Shown here: piece after piece, positions 20,943 through 30,500 of the stretch
Position numbering within the stretch: the first letter of the stretch is position 1
How the letters are laid out: each line of letters opens with the position of its first letter
From: Haplosporangium gracile
Lineage: Eukaryota > Mortierellomycota > Mortierellomycetes > Mortierellales > Mortierellaceae
Reading direction: 5' to 3'
DNA: 36,690 nt
Assembly: GCA_015499985.1 (NCBI GenBank)
Contig: JAAAUF010000373.1
Span: 1-36,690 of the forward strand
The notes under the pieces: generated by a model
Told to the model about the DNA's origin: nothing
Databases searched by the model: none
What the model saw: only the letters and a program-made list of their open reading frames with translations
Translations under genes and position numbers: made by a program

Positions 20943-22297
20943 TCAAGGACTCTTGAGGCAGAGACGAGTCAACTCCACCAGAGAGTCGTAACAGGCTGGA
21001 TCATTTCTGAACGGCTTAAAAGGGTTCTTGTCCTTGCCAAACATCGTCTCAAGATTGTTGTTGATGAACTCCAAGGCCGTCTTTTTGACTGTTGCATTTA
21101 GCGCCAGAGCTGCTAAACAGAATGTTGGCTACCGTATTCCCATCGACAGCACGGATTTGGCAAATAGCATGAAAGTCCAGGATTTCATAATAGTTCGCTG
21201 CCACTACGAGATCACCCCAGGAGGATACATCCTCGACTATCCAAGGCGCGCGTTCGCTATCCAATGGGCGCCAAACGACAGAGTGGTGGTCTTCACCGGG
21301 GTGATGGTTCAAAAAAAAACTCCTCCACGTTTCTTGTAGTGACGCTGATGGCGAATCGGTTGATATCGAATGAAAGGTTGACCTTGTCAGTGTATATGAA
21401 ATCGAGAAGGGCGCGCATATGGTTGTGAAGGAGATCTTGTCGATCTTGATGACTTGATGCTCCACGCAGACACCTGAGGAAGTAGTCAAACTGGTAAAAA
21501 CCGCAGAGTCATCTGGGACACTTTTCTGCTCGGAGAGAGCAGAATTTGAACTAGACGCGATGTTGATGCCCTTCTCCTTGTTCCGGTTGATGTTGGAAAA
21601 GTTGTGGATCAAGTAATGATTCATCTCCTCTTCTTGGATCAGGCGTGCAAAAACTTCATAGCCGGACAACACGACGCGGTGAGCTCACAGATCAACATGA
21701 GAGGTTGGACCATCGTTATCCAGCTTGAACGAGAAGCAAACATCGGCGGAGCTGACATCCTTGAGAAGCAAGCGAAAGAGGTCCTGATTCTTGCGAGGGG
21801 GCAAAGTTGACTGCCTGTCGATCCCGTTGAATTGTGTGAAGACAGTGTCAAAAGACGTATGTGTCACCTTGAGCGACCAATGACGTCTCAAATTCGCCAA
21901 GTAGAAAAGGCACTCGGCAGTTTAATAACCATGGGAGACACTTAGCATATGTACATTGTGCAACTCTGTCATGGAAGTTTCTCTATTTGCATTCGACTAA
22001 GAATCCACTCCGCAAGCCGTTCGATAAAATGGAAAGCTGGACTATGGCGTATTGGGTCGAACGAAAGACGATATAGATCCAGTTATGTTCAAATATATCC
22101 TTGTTTTTGTTCCGGTCCCATAAAACAGAGACCACAAGAGTCGACCAGTTGCGCTTCAAGTTGACGCACCAGGTCAGCCCGCTCTCACAGAGCTGCGATA
22201 TGATTTCAATGGCACTGTTTGTTGCGGCAGTGTCGAGAATAAGAGAGACGATGTTGAGGGTCATCTCTTGATGCTTTCTGACTGAGATGCTGACCAT
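20943..22297 (-). pseudogene. MATH/BTB pseudogene (full-length, frameshifted)
   Basis: It is co-linear with the intact MATH/BTB gene at 26982-25633. The first part (from ATG 22297, MTLNIVSLILDTAATN, TWCVNLKRNWSTLVVSV) matches that gene's MATH-like exon. From about 21900 the BTB part follows: FRLLLKDVSSADVCFSF. A TGA at 21687-21685 replaces the Trp codon of the intact gene's LWAHSVV (here L-stop-AHRVV). Further downstream the matching protein jumps frames: ALLDFIYTDKVNLSFDINRF is in one frame, SVVWRPLDSERAPWIVEDVS in another, and the C-terminus (KKTALEFINNNLETMFGKD, ending KSP-stop at 20943) in a third. One nonsense and at least three frame changes make it non-functional as a single protein. 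The ancestral role would have been that of a MATH/BTB adaptor. Confidence 0.85.
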
Positions 22298-23179
22298 GAT
22301 GGTTGAGGGATGGAAAAGGTGGGATGGGTTTTATTGTTGCGGAAAGATGTTGTTGGTAAGTGGAAAATTGGTAGCAAACAAAAAAGAAAAAAGAAGGGAG
22401 GTTTTTATATTTAATGAGTTGATGCAAAACGAATGCTTGCTTAGCAGCCTTTCTTGTGTGAAGGTACTTCCAGCACGAGCCTGCAGATACGTGGGTTCAG
22501 GTCAAGGCAAACGTTACCCACGTCTTTTCTTCCGTAGTGGCAGCTGCAACGTGCGCCCATTGTTCAAAATAAAGGCCTGGTGTTTGCACGGATGAGAACA
22601 GCGACACGCATGTCTGTTTGGGGTGGTTGGTAGGTGTGCACGACTGGTAACGGCAGTCAAGAGAATAGAGAAAATGCCGACGAACAAGGAATGAATGATG
22701 CACCTTGTTCGGTGTCAATGCGCAAAACGCCATGTGTTTTACAAATTAAAAAAAAATAAGATCCAAACAGAAGTGGGTCGCCCATTGTCCTGGTCAATGC
22801 TTCTGGAGAAGGGCACTGACCCAAGAGAAAGATCGCCACCTTATTAGTCATGTCGCTGGGAGCAAGGAGCAAATAGAGTTGAAAGATAAGTTTTCGTCAA
22901 AATGTACATATGTACTTTGAAAGTAGAGACAAACGAAAAGTGGATTTCATATCTGTCAAAAAGGCACTGATCGATGGATTGTACCTGAAAAAACTTAGAA
23001 CTAAGCAATCAGAATGCAAGCTGCGACTAAGCGACAAATTATGTTGTTTTGTGCCTTCGCCTGCTGGTGAGGCACCTTTCGCGTTCCCGCCTTCAAATCT
23101 CTTTTCTCCCATCGCCGCACTTTTTTCATTCACACCAATTTTTTTTCTCCAAGCAACACCCTTCACCGAACCAACACTC
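22298..23179. other. divergent intergenic spacer between two pseudogenes
   Basis: No gene is supported. This was presumably the promoter region of the leftward BTB pseudogene (start 22297) and the rightward Sel1 pseudogene (start 23180). A pyrimidine-rich stretch at 23050-23175 resembles the leaders of intact genes, so the Sel1 remnant may still be transcribed. Confidence 0.45.
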
Positions 23180-24722
23180 ATGACGATTCAAGAGACTCCA
23201 CCCCCAAGCTCAAGCTGTCCGCACGATTTATGAAAACGGAGCTCTGAGCGATGGACCAGTAACTTCTGATATCTTTCACATCGCCTGTCATTTAGACGTC
23301 TCTACTGGCAAAGACATTAGCTTGTGGGATGATATTTTTGCTGCCTTCAAGGATGTTGTTCACATCTGCTCTGGAATTATGATCCCTTCTTTTGTCGAAG
23401 GACTTAACTTCAAAAAGTAAGTCTATTTACTATAGTTATTCACTAAATGCATTATTTTCAACGTTAATCATGCGCTGACAAGTCACTAACACCATACTTT
23501 TCTCTCTTATACCAGCCTTGACCCACTTCGACTTGCTATTGTTCCTGGGACTACACTGGATGTCGTTGTCAAAGGTCAATCGGTTCGTGCCGGCGACGTC
23601 GCGTCCCACCAGGAACCGTCAAACAGCACGTCTTCGATAGAAAGTCTCTAGATCCTCCTCAGAAAGCGTTGCCCATCAGCCTGCAGGAAAGTAGCAGCGC
23701 GACTTTGGCACTTGTACTCACACCACCGCCAGTGGCAGAAGGAACCCTGTATATGGACTGAAAGAGATAGCAATGAACAACTACTCGCACATCGACAACC
23801 CTGCTTTCAAAATCGCTCGAGGACTACGAGCATGGATAAACGATAAACCCACCAGCTACCACAGATACTCAAAGACCAACACGCTCCGACAACAGCAATA
23901 GACCACAACCGCGAGCGCCTCAGGACTCTACTGCCGCTGTCTCCAGGGATTTCACTCAGACGAGCATCAGTGCTAATATGGGTGAAGAGGACGCTCAGGT
24001 GGCTTTTGGAAACATGTACAAGGATGGAAAGGGGGTACTACAGGATTATTGAGCCGCCATGAAGTGGTACCTCCGAGCCGCCGAGCAACGGGACTCCGTT
24101 GGTCAGCACAAAGTCGGCGTTCTCTACGACCATGGTCACGCTGCCACACAAGACCACTCGACAGCGTTGACCTGGTATCGTAAATCTGCACACCAAGGGA
24201 TCGCGCAAGCCTATTGCAACATTGGCTATGTTATGCGACGGCGACGGCGACGGCGTGCCCAGAACTATACTAAGACGATGGAGTTATATCTCACGGCCTC
24301 CGATGTAGGTAATGCAGATGCTCAATACAGCATCGGTGATATCACCTCGGTCAAAGTGTTCCTCAAGATCACTCCCAAGCATTGTATTGGTACCGCAAGG
24401 CTGCTGAAAAGGACCATGTCTATGCCCAGTTCAGTATCGACAAAAGCTACCGCGACAGACGAGGAGTGATCCAGGACTACGCCAAGGCGATGGAATGGTA
24501 TCGCAAGGCAGTCGATCAAGGAGACGCAGGTACTCAAAGCAGTGTCAGTAGCCTATACCACTTCTGTCAAGATGTGGCACAGGATTTTTGCAAGGCGTTG
24601 GAGTGGTATCAAAAGGCTGCCAACCAAGGACACGCGATCGCTCAATATAACATCGGCTGTCTGCACCACAACGCTCAGAGTGTGGCGCAAGACTTTTGTA
24701 AGGCAGCCGATCAAGGAGACAC
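23180..24722 (+). pseudogene. Sel1-repeat protein pseudogene with Mortierella-type N-terminal domain
   Basis: ATG 23180 opens MTIQETPPPSSS, but a 1-base shift is needed to enter the conserved N-domain: TIYENGALSDGPVTSD, FHIACHLDVSTGKDISLWDD, then an intron (23417-23515, GTAAGT...CCAG) and NLDPLRLAIVPGTTLDVVVK. That frame ends at TAG 23649-23651. A linker remnant (NPVYGLKEIAMNNYSHIDNP) leads into Sel1-like repeats from ~23990: VAFGNMYKDGKGVLQDY, stop TGA 24050-24052, AAMKWYLRAAEQRDSVGQHK, LTWYRKSAHQGIAQAYCNIG. A frameshift near 24340-24375 then leads to WYRKAAEKDHVYAQF, AMEWYRKAVDQGDAGTQ and ALEWYQKAANQGHAIAQYNI. The repeat ends abruptly at DQGDT (~24722), where BTB sequence on the other strand begins. 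Sel1 repeats form alpha/alpha solenoids that scaffold protein complexes. With two stops and at least two shifts it is clearly decayed. The N-domain is recalled from Mortierella proteins, not searched. Confidence 0.83.
24236..24253. repeat. hexanucleotide repeat (CGACGG)3 in the Sel1 pseudogene
   Basis: Three perfect CGACGG units encode a run of arginines in place of the loop normally found between Sel1 repeats (IGYVMRR...). It is probably a slippage expansion after loss of selection. Confidence 0.8.
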
Positions 24723-25327
24723 CATAAAAGTCCGCGGCCGTCAGGAGCACATCCCACGAGACATCTTTAAGCTTCCAGGGATGACCTTGATCAGGTAAAG
24801 GCCAGCAGACAGAAAGGTGGTGGTCTCGGATCTTGCCGTAAGCGTCACACCAGACTAGGGAGTCGCCTTCCTCGCTGACGTTGATGACGGAGCGACTGAT
24901 GTCGACGGAGAAATCGACCCCGTCCATGTAGAGGTAGTAGAGAAGGGCGCAGAAGGTTACAAGCGGGAAACATTCGACCTTTATTATGACTGTGCGCGAA
25001 TCAATCGAGGATGCAGGAATGGTAGGACCATCGAAGTTGGTGCGAGTTGATTCAGTGTCCGATTCGGCCTTTACGGTGTTAATCACTTTATTTTTGTCGC
25101 TGTTGAACTTGGCCATCAGTCGCTAATGAAAATCCTCCTCCTCGATTAACTGCGCAAAAACCTTACATCGCGACAAAACCGCGTGATGAGTCCAGATTCC
25201 GACGTTGAAATATGCCTTGCTGGACAAGGTGAAGCAAATGTCAACCGCGTTGGCATCTCTCAGCAACAAGGGGATGAACTCACGGCTCTTGGATGGAGGC
25301 GGAGCCAGCTTCCTCGCAATCTCCTTG
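24723..25327 (-). pseudogene. truncated MATH/BTB fragment
   Basis: Read on the minus strand it matches the BTB exon of the intact gene: EIARKLAPPPSKSREFIPLL, LRDANAVDICFTL, NVGIWTHHAVLSRCKVFAQL, then a TAG at 25125-25123, MAKFNSDKNKVINTVKAESD, FCALLYYLYMDGVDFSVDIS and HPWKLKDVSWDVLLTAADFY. It stops where the intact protein continues into its C-terminal helical part, exactly at the junction with the oppositely oriented Sel1 remnant (~24722). The MATH-like first exon is also missing upstream. The fragment therefore lacks both ends and has one internal stop. Confidence 0.85.
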
Positions 25328-25632
25328 GCACTAAGAGATCATAGTACCAGTACCTTGGCCCTATGTTTTTACAGTAGTTTTTTGACTTGAAAAATTCAAC
25401 GCAGCTCAATCGTACTCAAATCCTAAGTAAAATACGTTTTGGAAGGCGACTGTACACATTTTAACGATGCATGAAGGTATTAATATATATTTTTCTTTGC
25501 CACCAAACAAAAAAAAATAATATCAGTTGGGGGTGAAGCAAACAAAAAAATATTTTTACTAAAAGACAGAAAAAAAAACGCTTTGAGTACGGCAACTCAC
25601 AAACACCTCCGTCCATCGCGATACCTCCTACA

Positions 25633-26982
25633 TCAAATGCTCGCGGTCTTCATCTGCATCAGCTCAATCAACACCTCATGGCACTCCGGATGATCCCTAT
25701 ACGCCGCAAACGGATCCATTCCACCATCTCTCCCCTTCTGAAAAATACTTCCCCAATGCTTCACAATAAACTCCATCGCCGCCTGCTGGACCTCAGTTCC
25801 ACTCACCGACTTGCTGAACAGCGTCCCAACAACATTCGACTGGTTCATCCCACTAATCACCTTCTCTAAACAATTGGCTCGGAGGTCAGAAATCCCATAG
25901 TGGTCGGCGGCCTCGAGGAGCTCGTCCCAGGTCACGTCCTTTAGCTTCCAGGGCGAGGACTGGTCGGTAGGGTGCCAGCGGACAGAGTCACGCATCTTGC
26001 CAGTTGTGGGGTCACGCCAGATGAGGGATCCCTCACCGGAGCTGATGGCGAAGCGGTCGGTGTCGATGGCGAGGTGGACTTCGTCGGTGTAGATGTAGTA
26101 CAGCAACGCACAGAAGGTTGCCAGAGAGAACTTGTCGACCTTGACAACCAGCGAGCGGGTATCGCCCGTGGCGGCGGAGAGCGAAGATCTGGGACTACTA
26201 TCGGCAGAGATTGTAGAAGTTGATTCGGCATCAGACTCGACCTTGGCTGCCTTTCTATCGTCGTTATTCGCGACAATGGACTTTAAGTCGTCCTGGTGTT
26301 GGAACAGCTTGGCAAAGACCTTGTGACGCGCCAAGACGACACTATGGGCCCACAGACCGACGTTCGAGTAGACCTTGTCGCATGTGAAAGTGAAGCAGAC
26401 ATCGACCGAATTGGCGTCCTTCAGCAGCAAAGGGATAATGTCGTGGTTCTTGGGCGCGGGAGGAGTGGGCAGCTCCAGCTTTCTGGGCAAGTCTGGAGCC
26501 GTGCACAGCACAATCTCAAAGTTGTACTCGTCGTCCTTAATGACATCTTCTTCTTTGAAGCTGCCGCCTGAAAAAGCAATAATTAAATAAAGCAAGAGTT
26601 AGTAGCATGTCCTCGCGACCTTTACGCCCTAACTGAATAAGAACCAAACTTCTTTTTTATACTTACACTTCGCCTGTGGGCCGTTGACAAGATTGATTTT
26701 GCTTATAATGAAGGAATAAGTGAGGATGGGTGTGGGGCACGACTCCGGGAAGACACGCACCGATTGATAATGAGTGAAATCTTGATGGGTCCCGCGTTGC
26801 CACTGCAAGGTCATTGCCAGCATTTTGTCATTGGAGCGAGTCAGGGTCACCGTCCAAAGGGAGTTGGACGTGCAAGTCTGTGAATTGATCGTTGCTGTGG
26901 TGTTGTTCTCATTAAGACGAGGTGATATGACTTTCAACGTGACCTCTTGAGTCATCTTCACCGAAGGAGTAACAGAGCTCAT
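25633..26982 (-). CDS. MATH-like/BTB-domain protein, 416 aa (intact copy)
   Basis: There are two exons, 26982-26667 and 26567-25633 (donor GTAAGT, acceptor TTTTCAG); the joint codon gives Cys in GPQAKCGSFKEED. Exon 1 encodes a MATH/TRAF-like sandwich (VTLKVISPRLNENN, SLWTVTLTRSNDKMLAMTLQ). Exon 2 has a BTB fold from ~residue 149 (IIPLLLKDANSVDVCFTF, LWAHSVVLARHKVFAKLF). A Ser/Glu-rich loop follows, then FCALLYYIYTDEVHLAIDTD, WKLKDVTWDELLEAADHYGI and a helical C-terminus ending MQMKTASI. MATH domains typically bind substrates, and BTB domains dimerise and recruit Cullin-3; both are family knowledge and the substrate is unknown. Two decayed relatives lie to its left, so this is the surviving member of a local family. 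The order and the intron position match the full-length pseudogene. Confidence 0.9.
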
Positions 26983-27565
26983 TGTGAAAAGGCGTGGACT
27001 GATTGAGGGGATCGAGTATGAATGAAGAGTGAAGCGTCTTGGACGAGTGAGAAAAGACAGAAGAAAGAAAAGGAGGAAAAAAAATCGAGGCCTTGGTTGG
27101 AAAGAAATTTAACAGAGCCACTCTCTTCCGGCTCACTACCCCCCACTCCTCTTCGCCTTCATCCCTTGCTTTTCCATTCTTTTGCATAATTTTCACACCC
27201 CGCCACCTACGGTGAGAAAGCGCATTATGCATGACCTTTCTTTTTTTTTTTTTTCAAAAACTAAACATGGTGTGGTTTGAAAATGACGTGTTATGTTTAT
27301 TAGATGACAATGGCGATAGTGTACACGGATGCAAAGAAAGAAGATGCTGGGTGAATAAGTTGGAAGGAAGGGGGTTTTTTATCTTTTGTACAAAAACTGG
27401 AGGTGGTGAATAATGTGTAAAGAACAGGATGGCAAATGAAGAAAAAAAATGATTAAAGAAATGAAAAAGGCAAGATACAAAAACAGAACACGAAAATAAA
27501 AAAAATAAAAAAAAGAACGATATCATCACACTGTGGTAAATGTAACTTCGTACGCACAACGTGTC
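26983..27565. other. promoter region of the MATH/BTB gene and 3' flank of the PHD gene
   Basis: Both flanking genes run leftward. The stretch 27000-27120 is purine-rich on the plus strand, i.e. a CT-rich leader in gene orientation. A T14 run lies at 27241-27254. 27440-27520 is A-rich and would be the 3' UTR of the PHD-finger gene. No further ORF is supported. Confidence 0.5.
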
Positions 27566-30500
27566 TCAGAAGGTTGCATTGAGGAGCACTGCTTTGAGGG
27601 ACGCTTCTTCATCTTCGTCCTCAATATCCACATTCACATGTTCATCCTTCGGCTGAGAAGGCTGGCTAGTCGGCTCAGACTTCACCAAGGGCTTGTTCTC
27701 AGCAGCTTTGGGTTTGGCGGCAAGGCGTTCCTGAAATCCTTCCATCTCCTTGCCGAAATCCAAATCCAAGTGGGGCACAATGTTGTTTCCACCACCGAGG
27801 CCAACCATCTTGCCAGGCTGGGTACTGCTAACGACTGGCTCACCTGCACTGTTGTGATGGACAGCACTATTGGCATTGGTGGCGCTAAAAAGAGGAGAGT
27901 GCAGGGGGGTTGGGCAGGCCGATGATGGTAACTGAGAAGAGTCTGTCATCAGGTCCTGCAATCCAGACGTCTGAATAGACATGTTGGGGTTGACGCTCGC
28001 CTTGGAGTGTTGGCCGCCAGAGCCAGCAAACTCGGCCATCCCAATACTGAGTCCTACGGCATGATGAAAAGCCATATCCAGACCTGAAGCGCCAAGGCCA
28101 GGATGCTGTTGCTGGTGACCAGAGGAGCTCGATCTGGCTAATCGAATACCTGGACGCTGGGCATGGCTCAAGTTGCTTCCTGCCCGTCTTCGGCGCTTCA
28201 TAGGTTCTCCTGTCAGAGGGCGATTTTGTCCTGAGGTGCGCATCAGTGAGCCTTCAAGGGAACCAAGGCTAGACTGGGATCGGTGCATAGGGAACTTGGT
28301 GCCCAGGGCGCGGTGCGCAGCATCAGGAGATCCAAATCCAGCTAAATCTTCCATCAGCATGCCAGCATGCACGCTAGGAGGTGTTTGAACTGTAGTCGAA
28401 ACTGTCGCGGCTCTGGCTCGATGTGTGCCTTGCTCCTGTCGCTCGTGAATACCCCGATGTCTGCTTGATCCTTCTCCTCGTCCTTCTCTACGGTGCAGGC
28501 CCGACATGATGTCCGAGGCAGAAGACAAAGATTTATGCTTCCTGACTCCTGCAGTTCTGCGATGCAAGCTGTGGGATTCCTGGGCGAGTTGTTGCTGATG
28601 TTGCTGGTGGTCAGCCAACAGGGTCGTTGGCATCGTCACGTTTCCAAATTTCAGTGCACCATGAAGTCCAACATACGATGAGCTTGGACGACGGCTCCTT
28701 CGGAAAGTACCGATCGGAACACGCTCCCACCGATTGAGATCCTTCATCGACTGTGACATCTCAGAGTCACCATCACCCTCGCCAGTGTCTCTGCTGGGAG
28801 ACGGGGACCTTGAGGAAGAGCGACCATAGAGCGCCGAGGTATCCAACAGATCATCCATGGGCAACACAGTTGCCTCAGAGTGCCTAGACTCCTTGCCCTT
28901 CAGACTGAACTTGCGGCCACGTGAAGGACCTGCGTGCTGTGGCTTCTGCATGGACGATGAGGCAATGATCCTGGCTGCGGGGTCGATAAAAGGCATGGAT
29001 GCCTTGGAAAAGTCATCATCGGCCACCGTTATTCCTGAACCAGTAGTCGCAACGTTCGAGGGCAAGACATTTAACTCAATCGCAGCTGAAGCGGTAGGGG
29101 ACATAGATGCAGATGTGGTGGAAAAGTCCTTTCCTGAGGGCATCACCGAAAGAGAAGATGCGGCTGTGCTGTTGATCAAGGCGGCCAAGCTCTCAGTAAT
29201 CTCGCTCGAGAACGCAGGGAAAGTGTCGTGCGACTCGGATGCACCTCCAGACTTGACATGGCTCTTGATAGGTGCCGTCGACAACCTGCGCCGTTTTCCA
29301 TTGACCAAGACAACCTATTGCGGTTCAAATGAATTCGGTTAATGCGCTATTTCACAGAGTATCCATGGCAAATAACAAACAAACAAAAAAAGTTGATGCA
29401 TACCTCGTTTGTCTTTTGCTCATCGCCCTTGCGCTTTCTGCACTCGGCGCTGTGCATTGAAGGCGAGGCGTCATCTGTGGTATCACCAGTTGAGACATTC
29501 TCCTGAGGCGGTGACCCTTTCGTACTGTTTCCTGAATGCAGACTTCCCAAGGCTCGCTGAGCAGCATCCTTGAAAACACATGGGTCTCCGTTCTGCAAAC
29601 GAGTCTGAGCGAGAATACCGATGGACTCTCCTGGACCGAGTTTAAGCAAGCTTGATTGAACTTGTCGGCCTCCAATAACGGAGGTAGACACGAGAGAAGC
29701 CAAGGGCTTGTAGGACGGACTGTTCGGGAGAGACTGGATCTTTGCCGATGACTTGTCCAGACCAAAAGTCAAAGAGATATCCGCAGGGTCCTGAGTGTCG
29801 TTGCCGATCGAAAGTTCAGTCGACGATTCCGATGGCGGCTGTGAGTGAGTGTTTTCCGAGGTCGAGGCGAGGCTCGGTGAAACGGTAGTAGCAGTCCCTG
29901 GTGGATTAGGGGTGTTAGCTGGTGTTGGGATCGAGGCCGGGGTCGTGTTAACAGAGCTTGGACTCGAGGGCAGAGGCGCGTTCCACATAGCGATACTAGA
30001 CTCAGGTGTAACTGACTCCGACGAGACGGGCGAGACATTGAGGATGGTTGTTGGAAGACCCGTGCTATCCGATCCAGTAGCCTCATCGACAATGGCGGCA
30101 TGCATTTGACCGATTTGACTGATATCTTGCATCGCCGTGGGGAACAGGGGTGCATCCTCCGGTTGACCGCTAGCAATCATCTCAGCCATACTGCTTGCCA
30201 AACTGTTTGCTAACGACGCCGCCAACTGCTCAGAGACAGCATCCAAATCCGGGACATTGACATCGAACGGAGGGAGAAGTCCAGCGGCACTCAACATTCC
30301 TGACATCTGCGAATCATCTTGAGAAAGGTGACTTTGGGTTTGGTCCGAAATGGGCTGACCAAGATCCTGCGCTTTTTGCTGAAGTTGCTCCTGCTGCAAT
30401 CGGTGGGTCTCTGCATAATGTTGAAGCAATAACAACTGCTCCTGCTGTTCGGATGGGATCATCAATAGCGCTTGCATCTCCGTCTGAGTTCCTTGGAGCT

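Noticed and set aside
24236..24260. Short CGACGG repeats considered as part of a CRISPR-like array
   Set aside because: Only three contiguous 6-bp units inside a Sel1 reading frame, no spacers; simple slippage, in a eukaryotic genome.
28857..29342. 161-codon plus-strand frame
   Set aside because: Antisense to the last exon of the PHD-finger gene, which joins in frame to the upstream exons.
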